Shown piece after piece: positions 14,217 to 21,796 of a stretch of DNA of 64,000 bases. A program made the translations under genes and the position numbers. The stretch is taken from contig NZ_JBELOI010000007.1 of NCBI RefSeq assembly GCF_040276065.1, positions 62,001 through 126,000 on the forward strand, written 5' to 3'. A model generated the notes under the pieces. It was not told where the DNA came from, ran no database searches, and saw only the letters and a program-made list of their open reading frames with translations. The DNA comes from Castellaniella sp040276065 (lineage in GTDB: Bacteria > Pseudomonadota > Gammaproteobacteria > Burkholderiales > Burkholderiaceae_B). Numbering within the stretch: position 1 is the first letter of the stretch; each line of letters begins with the position of its first letter.

Positions 14217-14476
14217 GCCGTCGAGCCCATGCCCCGGGACGCGACGGTCCACCAGTGCGCCAGGGTGGCCTCGGCCGCGAGATCCGCGAAATCCAGGGTG
14301 GCGCCGTCCGCGCGCCAGCGCGAGGCGAGCCGCATGATGCGCATGGAGTCCAGGCCCAGGTCCATGAGGTTGTCGTCATCGCGGATATCCGCCGGGTCCT
14401 CGTGCAGCACGTGGGCGATGTCCTCACGCATGCGCTCCAGCGTCAACGGACTTGAGGTCGATGCGGGCATGGTCAT
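14213..14476 (-). CDS. Stand-alone aryl carrier protein
   Basis: An 87-aa phosphopantetheine-binding protein with the attachment motif LGLDSMRIM (Ser44). It is predicted to carry 2,3-dihydroxybenzoate after EntE loads it and to present it to the NRPS condensation domain. In enterobactin producers this domain is the C-terminal part of EntB, but here it is a separate gene between entE and the NRPS. It shares ATGA overlaps with both neighbours, which fixes the start at 14476. The size and the acidic region before the serine match carrier proteins. Confidence 0.88.
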   Translation of the reverse strand: MTMPASTSSPLTLERMREDIAHVLHEDPADIRDDDNLMDLGLDSMRIMRLASRWRADGATLDFADLAAEATLAHWWTVASRGMGSTA

Positions 14477-16110
14477 TCTCCTGATGTGTCCTGCCGCGCC
14501 AGCAACTGGGCCCGCAGCTCGGCACGCAAGGCCTTGCGGCTGATCTTCAGGGCGGCGGTCGAGGCGAAGCGTTCAACGAACACGACCTGGTCTGGGACCT
14601 TGAAGTCCGCCACGCCGCGCTCCCGGATCCATTGCTTGAGCGCCGCCGGGCGCGGTTTGTCGCCCTTGGGGATGATGAAGGCGCAACTGCGCTCGCCCAG
14701 ATACTCGTCGGGCACCGACACTACGGCGGCGTCATAGACCTGGGGGTGCGACAGCAGATGGTCTTCGATCTCTTCCGCGGAGATCTTTTCTCCTGCCCGG
14801 TTGATGTGGTCGCCCGCGCGGCCCTGGACCTCGAGGTAGCCTTCTGGCGTCATGCGCACCACATCGCCGGTGCGGTAGTAGCCGTCCGCGGTGAACGCAC
14901 GTGCGTTGGCGGACGGGTTGTCGTGGTAGGCGCGGATCGTGTAGGGGCCGCGCGTGAGCAGGTGCCCGGCCTGGCCCGGAGGGACCGGCTGGCCCGCGTC
15001 GTCCAGGATCAGGATCTCGTCGTCGGGGCTGATCGGGCGGCCCTGCGTGTGGATGATGAGGTCGTCGGGATCGTCCAGGCGTGTGTAGTTGACCAGCCCC
15101 TCGGCCATGCCGAAGACCTGCTGCAGGGTCGCGCCCAGCACCGGGCGCACGCGGCGGGCAACTTCGGTCGAGAGCTTGGCCCCACCGACCTGGATGGTTT
15201 GCAGGCTGCTCAGGTCGTGGGGTGTGTTGGGCGCCAGGTCCAGCCATTGCAGCAGCAGCGGAGGCACCAGGCTGGTGACCGTCACGCCCTCGCGCGCGAT
15301 CAGCACAAAGGCCGACTCCGGATCGGGCGAGGGGCTGAGTACGACCCGTCCGCCGGCGTACAGCGTGCCGAGGAAGCCTGGCGAGCTCATAGGGAAATTG
15401 TGCGCGATCGGCAAGGCGCCGAGAAAGACCGTGTCCGGCCCCAGGCCGCAGATTCGCGCCGATTCGCGCAGGGTGTAGATGTAGTCGTCGTGGGTGCGCG
15501 GGATCAGTTTGGACAAACCAGTGCTGCCGCCCGAAATCTGCAGAAAAGCGACGTCCGGTCCCTGCGACACGGTGGCTGGAGTCGCGGTGCCATCGGTCGC
15601 GTACAGGGGTTCCAGGGCCGTGTGCCCTCCGGCTTCGCCGACAATCCAGGCGCGCTCGACCCAGGGGCAGCGCGCGCGCAGTTCGCGCGCCAGCACGCGG
15701 TAGTCACAGCTCCCGTGGGTCGCGGCGGCCACGTAGGCGCGCGCCACCGAGCCCCTGGCGAAATGCTCGATTTCCGCGATGCGATGGGCGGGCAAGGCGT
15801 AGACCGGGATCAGGCCGGCGCGAAACAGGCCCATCACCACGCCGATGAAATCGGGGATGTTGGGCAGGTGCACTAGGACGCGGTCGCCGCGCTGCAAGCC
15901 GGCTTGCAAAAAACCAGCGGCCAGGGCCGACGCTCTGCGGTCCAGTTCGGCGTAGCTCCAGCGCTGGTCGCCGCCGGTGACCGCGACCCGGTCCGGATGC
16001 GCCGTGGCGCGCTCGCGCAGCCACGCGCCAAAGGTTTCGTTGCGCCAGTGGCCGGCGGCGCGATAGCGCTCGGCGAATTCGGCGGGCCATGTCTGGGCTG
16101 GCGCATGCAT
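14473..16110 (-). CDS. entE: 2,3-dihydroxybenzoate-AMP ligase
   Basis: Activates 2,3-dihydroxybenzoate with ATP and transfers it to the aryl carrier protein. The 545-aa protein is an ANL-family adenylating enzyme with the P-loop SGGSTGLSKLIPR near residue 190. The aryl-acid pocket motif HNFPMSSPG near residue 238 is diagnostic for DHB/salicylate ligases. A YRTGD motif follows, and the C-terminal catalytic lysine lies in LKISRKALR. It is the first gene of the entE-ArCP-NRPS-yncE-entC-entB-entA operon. A 16/19 match to the Fur box ends about 22 nt before the ATG. No strong Shine-Dalgarno is visible. Confidence 0.93.
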   Translation of the reverse strand: MHAPAQTWPAEFAERYRAAGHWRNETFGAWLRERATAHPDRVAVTGGDQRWSYAELDRRASALAAGFLQAGLQRGDRVLVHLPNIPDFIGVVMGLFRAGLIPVYALPAHRIAEIEHFARGSVARAYVAAATHGSCDYRVLARELRARCPWVERAWIVGEAGGHTALEPLYATDGTATPATVSQGPDVAFLQISGGSTGLSKLIPRTHDDYIYTLRESARICGLGPDTVFLGALPIAHNFPMSSPGFLGTLYAGGRVVLSPSPDPESAFVLIAREGVTVTSLVPPLLLQWLDLAPNTPHDLSSLQTIQVGGAKLSTEVARRVRPVLGATLQQVFGMAEGLVNYTRLDDPDDLIIHTQGRPISPDDEILILDDAGQPVPPGQAGHLLTRGPYTIRAYHDNPSANARAFTADGYYRTGDVVRMTPEGYLEVQGRAGDHINRAGEKISAEEIEDHLLSHPQVYDAAVVSVPDEYLGERSCAFIIPKGDKPRPAALKQWIRERGVADFKVPDQVVFVERFASTAALKISRKALRAELRAQLLARQDTSGE

Positions 16111-16131
16111 CTAGGGAATGAATTTAATCAT

Positions 16132-16150
16132 GATAATGAGAATGATTATA
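16132..16150. promoter_or_regulatory. Fur box upstream of entE
   Basis: GATAATGAGAATGATTATA matches 16 of 19 positions of the Fur consensus GATAATGATAATCATTATC. It lies in the 101-bp AT-rich gap between the PPTase gene and entE and ends 22 bp upstream of the entE ATG, where a bound repressor would block the leftward promoter. Iron repression of the operon is inferred from this match and from gene content. Confidence 0.85.
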
Positions 16151-16211
16151 TTCTAAGAGTATAGAAATTTTCCTTGCGCCAGTCCATCCTGAAATCGGGT
16201 TCAGCTTCCGT

Positions 16212-16910
16212 TCAGGCCCGTATTCCGGGGCTCTCCAGCCAGTCGTCCAGGTTCAGCCGCAGCAGGCGCCAGGCCGGCGGCGCGGCGGCCGCCGGCAGGC
16301 ACAGGGCGGCGCAGTGCAGCGGCGATTGCCATAGCACGCGGACGTGCAGGCCCTCGGCCTGTGGTGCTCCGCCAACCCGGCGCCAGCCACCGACCGCCGT
16401 CGCCAGCCGCAGGCGACCCGGCTCGAGGGCGAGGCCCAGGCCGCAGGTCTTGAGGACGGCTTCGCGGCAGACCCACTCGACACAGAAAGCCCGCGGCGCA
16501 ACCAGTGCCCCGGCGGTGCCGGCGGGTTCGCCGGTCACCCGCAGCAGCAGCGCCTCGTCGACGGTGTCGGGACAGGTTTCCACGTCCACGCCCAGCGGAT
16601 GCGGGCCGAGGGCGACGAGCACCTGGGATCCGCTGTGGGCAATGTTGAAATGCCACTGGGGCGGGCTGTGCGCCAGCGCCGGCTTGCCGTGCGGGCCGGC
16701 GACCAAGCGCACCTCGGCCGGCGCCAGGCCCAGGCGCGTGGCCAGCAAGCGCCGCGCCAGCGCGCGCCCGGCCAGGCTGCGCAGGCGGTCCGCCGGCTGG
16801 TGCAGGCGGGCGATCCATTGCCATTCCTCGGGCGGCAGGTCGTGGCGCAGGCGCCGTGCCTGGCCGGCGTCCGGCAGGCCGTGCGAGGCGATGACCAAGG
16901 TCTCGATCAT
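16212..16910 (-). CDS. 4'-phosphopantetheinyl transferase (Sfp/EntD superfamily)
   Basis: Transfers the phosphopantetheine arm from CoA to the carrier serine of the aryl carrier protein and of the NRPS. The 232-aa protein shows the superfamily motifs: FNIAHSG near residue 95, the Mg-binding GVDVE near 106, and WVCREAVLK near 147 (the W-x3-E-x3-K motif). The start at 16910 was chosen because it lies 8 nt after the esterase stop. Longer in-frame extensions overlap that gene. It is probably cotranscribed with the upstream esterase and ABC genes and ends just before the Fur-controlled entE promoter. Confidence 0.88.
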   Translation of the reverse strand: MIETLVIASHGLPDAGQARRLRHDLPPEEWQWIARLHQPADRLRSLAGRALARRLLATRLGLAPAEVRLVAGPHGKPALAHSPPQWHFNIAHSGSQVLVALGPHPLGVDVETCPDTVDEALLLRVTGEPAGTAGALVAPRAFCVEWVCREAVLKTCGLGLALEPGRLRLATAVGGWRRVGGAPQAEGLHVRVLWQSPLHCAALCLPAAAAPPAWRLLRLNLDDWLESPGIRA

Positions 16911-16918
16911 GGCGGTTA

Positions 16919-17725
16919 TCAGGATGCCGCCAGCGCGATGGCGCGCCGGGCCGATGCGGACAGGGCCTCGCCGTGACCGATGCCCTCCAGTGGTTCCAGC
17001 CGGCAGTCCAGGCCGCGGATGTCGGCCAGGCGCCGGCCCAGCGCCCGCAGGGCCGGCAACGTGGGCACGCCGCCCCTTCTGCGGGCCTGCGGCGCCGCGG
17101 GGTCGCGAGGTTGCGGGTGCCATGCCTCATGGGTGCCGGCCATCAGCGTGAGGCGCAGCGGGCGCGTCGGCGGTGCTGCCCGCAGATTGTCGAGCAGGTC
17201 GCCGATGAGGCCCTTGCGCCACCACAAGGAGGGGCTGGCGCCGATCGTATGCGCAAAGGCGCCGGGCCGGCTCGCCAGCGCGTACAGCGCGCACAGGCCA
17301 CCGTAAGAGTGGCCGTAGAGACTCGTGCGACTGCCGTCGATGACGATTTGCGCGCGCGCCCAGTCCATCATCGGGCCCAGCAGTTCGTCCAGGAAAGCGT
17401 CGGCGCCTCCGCACTGCCAGCGGGGCACGCGCGGGTCGGGCCAGCGCCCGCCGTCCGGCGCGGGCGGTGTGTAGTCCAGGGCGCGGCCCGCGAGTGTCTG
17501 TTCCTTGCCCGGGTCGTGGCCGGGGATCAGCACGGCGCAGCGGGCCAGGGCGTCCGGCGCGGGCGCCAGCGGCCAGACCCAGTCGCCGTCCAGCAGGACC
17601 AGGAGGGGCCAGCCGGCGGGCGGCGGCGGGCCGTCCGGAGCGTACAGGCGCAGACGCCGCGCCGGCCGCCTCCCGGCCGCATCCGCCGCCAGGAGGGTGC
17701 TCAGCGGGCGCCCCGGCATGCTCAT
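16919..17725 (-). CDS. Siderophore esterase, IroE/Fes-type alpha/beta hydrolase
   Basis: A 268-aa member of the putative esterase (esterase D/IroE/BesA) family. It has the nucleophile motif GHSYGG near residue 138, the following segment IGASPSLWW typical of this family, and a C-terminal histidine (GIGHGEA). Such enzymes cleave the ester bonds of catecholate triserine siderophores to release iron. No Sec signal peptide is evident, so a cytoplasmic site of action is likely. The ATG at 17725 overlaps the binding-protein stop by ATGA. The substrate is inferred from the locus. Confidence 0.82.
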   Translation of the reverse strand: MSMPGRPLSTLLAADAAGRRPARRLRLYAPDGPPPPAGWPLLVLLDGDWVWPLAPAPDALARCAVLIPGHDPGKEQTLAGRALDYTPPAPDGGRWPDPRVPRWQCGGADAFLDELLGPMMDWARAQIVIDGSRTSLYGHSYGGLCALYALASRPGAFAHTIGASPSLWWRKGLIGDLLDNLRAAPPTRPLRLTLMAGTHEAWHPQPRDPAAPQARRRGGVPTLPALRALGRRLADIRGLDCRLEPLEGIGHGEALSASARRAIALAAS

Positions 17726-19020
17726 GGCCGGGGCTGCAGGTTCACGAGGTAGGTGCCCCGCAAGGGCACGGCGAGAAACTGGGTGTTGATGGCACGCAGC
17801 GTGGCGGCCGGATCGATGTCGGCGAACCGGTCCGGGTGGATCCAGTGCGCGAGCGCCTCGATGAACACCACGTGCAGGGGGGAGTCGTTGAAGGCATGCC
17901 AGATGCCGTGACTGTTGCCCGAGCGTACGGCCGGCAGGGCATCGAGATGGTTGCCCTCGATCACGCGTCGCAGGCTGGCGCGCGCCGTGGCGTCGTCCAC
18001 GCCGGCGCCGATGGCCAGGCCCTTGGCCATGCGCGAGCCCGTGCCCGTGGCCACGTAGACCCGCGGCGCGCGCGAGTTGATGTATTCGAAGTTCAGCTTG
18101 CCCGTCGCCGTTTTCAGGATGTCGGCACCGATGTTGTGGCCGCCCGCGTAGCGGATCATTTCATTGAAGGTCCCCACGCCCGGCGAATTGCAGCAGTCAG
18201 TGCTGCCCGCGTGCGCGTGGACGAAGACCGGCGGGCGGTCGGCGTCGGCGAGGCCGTCCAGCCGCCGCGCGACGGTCCCCAGGTGCTCTTCGTAAAAGTG
18301 GATGAACGCCTCGGCACGCTCCTCGTGGCCGATCGCCCGGCCCAGCGCCCGCAGGCTGGGGATGGTGTTCTCCATGGGCCGCATGAAAAAGTCGATCACG
18401 ATCACGGGGATGCCGGCCGTCTCCAGGCGGCCGATGAGCGGCGACTCGGCGGCCGCCTGGCCCGGCGCCAGGCCGGCGAACGACGCGGTCATGACCACGA
18501 GGTCCGGGCGCAGCGCCAGCGTGCTTTCCACCGAGAACGAATCGGCCCGGTGACGCCCCACCACTGGCACTTGGGCCAAGCTGGGAAACCGCGCGAGCGC
18601 CGCCTCATAGTCCGGCTCGAAAGAGGTCTTGAACTCGTCGGACCAGCCCGCCAGGATCGCCGCTGGATCCGGTGTCAGCAGCGACAGGACCTGAAAGTGC
18701 CGGGCCTGGGCGAGGACCACGCGCTGCGCGGGTCCCGGCAGGGAAACCTGCCGGCCGAGGATGTCGGTGACCTCGATGGCGGCCGCCGCGGCCGGCGGCG
18801 CGAACATCGCTGCGCCGGCCAGCAGCGCCGACAACAGCAGCGCCGGCAGCGCGGTGCGCAGGCGTGCGAGGCGTTGCCCGGGCTGGGCTCGCGGCGAGGG
18901 GGCGACCATGGGGGCGGCGGGGCAAGGAGTCGAGGGATGGGGACGCATGGATTGATGGCGGTCGGGCGGCGGTCCCGGGCGCAGCGCCCGGGGCGGAATC
19001 GAGGTCGGGCTGAGGGTCAT
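17722..19020 (-). CDS. Ferric-siderophore periplasmic binding protein (FecB/FepB type)
   Basis: Captures the iron-loaded siderophore in the periplasm and delivers it to the membrane permease. The 432-aa protein has a hydrophobic signal segment (LPALLLSALLAGAAMF) about 55 residues from the chosen start, then a class III binding-protein fold beginning ITVDxLGR-like (VTDILGRQVSLPG). The start at 19020 overlaps the ATPase stop by ATGA. It gives an unusually long N-terminal extension before the signal peptide, so the ATG at 18909 is a credible alternative. It lies between the importer ATPase and the esterase. Confidence 0.85.
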   Translation of the reverse strand: MTLSPTSIPPRALRPGPPPDRHQSMRPHPSTPCPAAPMVAPSPRAQPGQRLARLRTALPALLLSALLAGAAMFAPPAAAAAIEVTDILGRQVSLPGPAQRVVLAQARHFQVLSLLTPDPAAILAGWSDEFKTSFEPDYEAALARFPSLAQVPVVGRHRADSFSVESTLALRPDLVVMTASFAGLAPGQAAAESPLIGRLETAGIPVIVIDFFMRPMENTIPSLRALGRAIGHEERAEAFIHFYEEHLGTVARRLDGLADADRPPVFVHAHAGSTDCCNSPGVGTFNEMIRYAGGHNIGADILKTATGKLNFEYINSRAPRVYVATGTGSRMAKGLAIGAGVDDATARASLRRVIEGNHLDALPAVRSGNSHGIWHAFNDSPLHVVFIEALAHWIHPDRFADIDPAATLRAINTQFLAVPLRGTYLVNLQPRP

Positions 19021-19802
19021 GAGGTCGGCGCGCACAGTCCGTCGATGAGAATGTGGGCCAGCCCCCGCGAGCAGGTCTCGACCCGGGCCGACACCTCATA
19101 GACCCGGGCCAGCGATTCCGGCGTGATGACCTCGTGTGGCCTGCCGTGGCCGGCCAGCTCGCCGGCGCGGATCAGCAGCGCCTCGTCGCTGCGCTGCAGG
19201 GCGATATTCAGATCGTGCAGCACGATCAACGTGGTCAGGTGGTGCTCGCGCGTTTCCTGGGTAAGCAGATCCATCACGTGGCACTGGTAGTTCAGATCCA
19301 GGGCCGAGAGCGGTTCGTCGAGCAGCAGCAGTCGCGGCTTGCGGATCAGGGCCTGGGCCAGGCCCACCAGCTGCTTCTGCCCGCCCGAGAGCTGGTCCAG
19401 GTAGTGCATGGCGAGGTGCTCGATGCCCAGGCGGCGCAGCACGTCCAGGATGCGTTGGGGATCGACGGCCTGGGCTTGCGGGTCCAGGTCGGAGGCGCGC
19501 GCGGCGACCAGGACGGACTCGAACACTCTCAGGTGGACCGCCGCCGGCAGAGACTGCGGCAGATAGACCACGCGCTGCGCCCGCCGCTCGAAGGACAGGC
19601 GCGTGAGGTCCTGCCCGTCCAGCATCACCTGTCCGTGCGCGGCCTTCAGCAGGCCGGCCAGGGCCTTGAGCAATGTGGATTTGCCGCTGCCGTTGGGGCC
19701 CAGCAGCGACACCACCCGGCCGGGCATCAGCGGGCCGGCCGACAGGTTCCGGATGATGGGGCGGCGGCCGTAGGCCACCGACAGGTCCTGGATCTGGAAC
19801 AC
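19017..19802 (-). CDS. Ferric-siderophore ABC transporter ATPase (FepC type)
   Basis: Energises siderophore import across the inner membrane. The 261-aa protein has Walker A GPNGSGKST (residues 35-43), the Q-loop, the signature LSGGQKQLVGLA and Walker B LLLLDEPLSALD. The start at 19802 is a GTG with an AGGTAGGG ribosome-binding region. It lies 7 nt after the permease stop. The family is the iron/B12 group of importer ATPases. The neighbouring permease and binding protein support a role in catecholate uptake. Confidence 0.92.
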   Translation of the reverse strand: MFQIQDLSVAYGRRPIIRNLSAGPLMPGRVVSLLGPNGSGKSTLLKALAGLLKAAHGQVMLDGQDLTRLSFERRAQRVVYLPQSLPAAVHLRVFESVLVAARASDLDPQAQAVDPQRILDVLRRLGIEHLAMHYLDQLSGGQKQLVGLAQALIRKPRLLLLDEPLSALDLNYQCHVMDLLTQETREHHLTTLIVLHDLNIALQRSDEALLIRAGELAGHGRPHEVITPESLARVYEVSARVETCSRGLAHILIDGLCAPTS

Positions 19803-19809
19803 AGCGGCC

Positions 19810-20865
19810 CTACCTCATCTGGCGGCGCAGCACCACCGCCAGGAAAAACGGCACGCCCACCAGCGAGGTGACGATGCCGACAGGGATGATGATGCCGGGC
19901 ACGATGTTCTTGGAGGCAATGGAGGCCAGCGACAGGATGGTGCCGCCCACCAGGGCGCTGCCCGGCAGGTAGAAGCGATGATCCTCGCCGAACAGGCGGC
20001 GTGCGATGTGCGGTGCGATCAGGCCGATGAAGCCGATCGTGCCCACGAAGGACACCGCCAGCGCCGCCAGCAGGCTGATGCGCACCAGGGCCGTGAGGCG
20101 CAGGCGCGGCACGTCGATGCCGAAACTCGCCGCCCGGTCCTCGCCCAGGCGCAGCGCCGTCAGTTTCCAGGTGTCGCGCAGCGACAGCGGCAGCAGGATG
20201 GCGAACGCCAGCAGCATGATGCCGACCTTGGGCCAGGACGAGCGCGCCAGGCTGCCCATGGTCCAGAACACCAGGCCCTGCAGGGCTTCGGCGCTGGCGA
20301 CGAACTGGACCAGCGACACGGCGGCGTTGAACGAGAACACCAGCGCGATGCCAAACAGCACCAGCCCTGCCGTGCTCATCGAGCCCCAGCGCGCCACCGC
20401 ATCCAGCAGCAGGGCGGACACCAGGGCGAAGACGAACGCGTTGGCCGCGATGGCCCAGGATTGCGGCACTCCCGGCAGCGACAGTCCGAGGACGATGGCC
20501 AGCGACGCGCCGAAGGCGGCCGCCGACGAGATTCCGAGCGTAAAGGGACTGGCCAGCGGATTGTTCAGGATGGTCTGCATCTCGGCGCCGGCCAGTCCCA
20601 GGGCCAGTCCGATGGCGACGGCCATCAGCGCATATGGCAGGCGGATGTCCCAGACGATCACTCGAGTGGTCGGATCGGCTTGCGCGGGGTGGAACAGCGC
20701 ATGGCTGAGCTCCGCCCAGCCCAGGCCCGAGGGACCGAGCATGAAGTCCGCCAGGATCGATACCAAGATCACGGCGCCCAGCGCCGCGACCAGCAGCCAG
20801 CGGCGGCGCAGCATGTGCCGGTAGTGGAGCAGGGCTGGGGCGGCGGGCGTCAGGGAGGAGTCCAT
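19810..20865 (-). CDS. Ferric-siderophore ABC transporter permease (FecCD family)
   Basis: Inner-membrane permease of the siderophore importer. The 351-aa protein has about nine to ten hydrophobic segments and the FecCD-family region GPSGLGWAELSHAL, followed by GLALGLAGAEMQTILNNPLA. Only one permease gene is present, unlike FepD plus FepG, so a homodimer is expected. The start at 20865 (MDSSLTP) gives a normal length. The longer frame to 21009 runs through the divergent promoter and the opposing gene. It is the first gene of the import operon, with a Fur-like site about 50 bp upstream. Confidence 0.9.
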   Translation of the reverse strand: MDSSLTPAAPALLHYRHMLRRRWLLVAALGAVILVSILADFMLGPSGLGWAELSHALFHPAQADPTTRVIVWDIRLPYALMAVAIGLALGLAGAEMQTILNNPLASPFTLGISSAAAFGASLAIVLGLSLPGVPQSWAIAANAFVFALVSALLLDAVARWGSMSTAGLVLFGIALVFSFNAAVSLVQFVASAEALQGLVFWTMGSLARSSWPKVGIMLLAFAILLPLSLRDTWKLTALRLGEDRAASFGIDVPRLRLTALVRISLLAALAVSFVGTIGFIGLIAPHIARRLFGEDHRFYLPGSALVGGTILSLASIASKNIVPGIIIPVGIVTSLVGVPFFLAVVLRRQMR

Positions 20866-20914
20866 GCCAAGGGGGCGACGGGCCGCGCATGCGTGGGCAT
20901 GCTCGGGCCATGAA

Positions 20915-20933
20915 AAGAATGAGAACCGTTTAC
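20915..20933. promoter_or_regulatory. Probable Fur box in divergent siderophore promoter
   Basis: AAGAATGAGAACCGTTTAC matches 12 of 19 positions of the Fur consensus. It is almost exactly midway between the leftward permease start (20865) and the rightward esterase start (20984), so one Fur dimer could control both. The match is weaker than the sites at 16132 and 30399, but the position supports it. Confidence 0.55.
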
Positions 20934-20983
20934 AGCATGGAAAGTATAGTGGATCATGGGGTCTTCCGTCCCGGACGTCATCC

Positions 20984-21775
20984 ATGCCCGCTGCGCCCAC
21001 GCCCTTCATGTTGCCTCTGGCCGACGGTCGCGCCTGCGCGGTGCGGATTGCCGCGCCGTCCCGGCCCCCGCCCGCGGCGGGCTGGTCCTGCGCCTATGTG
21101 CTGGATGCGCATCAATTCGACATGATGTGCGCCGACCCGTCCGGCCTGCCGGGGGTGCTCGTCGGCGTTGCGCCGGGCGCGCCCGCGGACCGGGTATGGG
21201 ACTATACCCCCCGGCGTCGCGGACGCACGCCGCCGCCTGGCGTCGCCGGCCACGCCGCGCACTGGTGGCGAGCCCTGGAGCGCGTGCGCGGCCGCGTGGC
21301 GCAGGAGGGGTATCGCCTCGATGACCGGCGGCGGGTGTTCTGCGGCCATTCCCTGGGCGCCTTGTTCGGTCTGTATGCCATGACGCACCGGCCCGACGCG
21401 TTCGACGGCTATGTACTGTCCAGTCCCTCGGTCTGGTGGGGCGATCGCCATGTGGTCCGCCTGCTGCGCCGGCGGCGGGACTGGCTGTGCGCCAGCGGCG
21501 TGCCCGCGCTGGGCGTCTTTCTCACGGTGGGCGAGCATGAACAGGGGCTGGGGCCGGACGATGCGGATGCGGACCCGGAGGAACAGGTGCGGCGCCTGGC
21601 CATGCGGCGCGCGCGCGGCATGGTGGACGGCGCGCGGGATCTGGCGGCGGAGTTCGCGCGCTGTCCGGGCCTGCGCCTGCACAGCGCCCTCCTGCCAGGG
21701 CGCGGCCACCGCACGGCGTCGCGCGACGCTCTGCTGCCGGGATGGCGTTGGCTGTTGGCGGGCCAGCACGGCTGA
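20984..21775 (+). CDS. Second siderophore esterase, Fes/IroE-like alpha/beta hydrolase
   Basis: A 263-aa hydrolase of the same putative esterase family as the gene at 16919-17725 but clearly a different protein. It has the nucleophile motif FCGHSLGALFGLYA (Ser near residue 121), the family segment LSSPSVWWGD, and a C-terminal histidine in GRGHRTA. It is transcribed away from the importer operon across a shared Fur-like site. A plausible role is hydrolysis of ferric catecholate after uptake, or of a related xenosiderophore. The start at 20984 is chosen by length and by the beginning of the conserved domain. No strong Shine-Dalgarno is visible. Confidence 0.78.
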   Translation: MPAAPTPFMLPLADGRACAVRIAAPSRPPPAAGWSCAYVLDAHQFDMMCADPSGLPGVLVGVAPGAPADRVWDYTPRRRGRTPPPGVAGHAAHWWRALERVRGRVAQEGYRLDDRRRVFCGHSLGALFGLYAMTHRPDAFDGYVLSSPSVWWGDRHVVRLLRRRRDWLCASGVPALGVFLTVGEHEQGLGPDDADADPEEQVRRLAMRRARGMVDGARDLAAEFARCPGLRLHSALLPGRGHRTASRDALLPGWRWLLAGQHG

Positions 21776-21796
21776 GGGCTGGATGCTGGACGCCTC

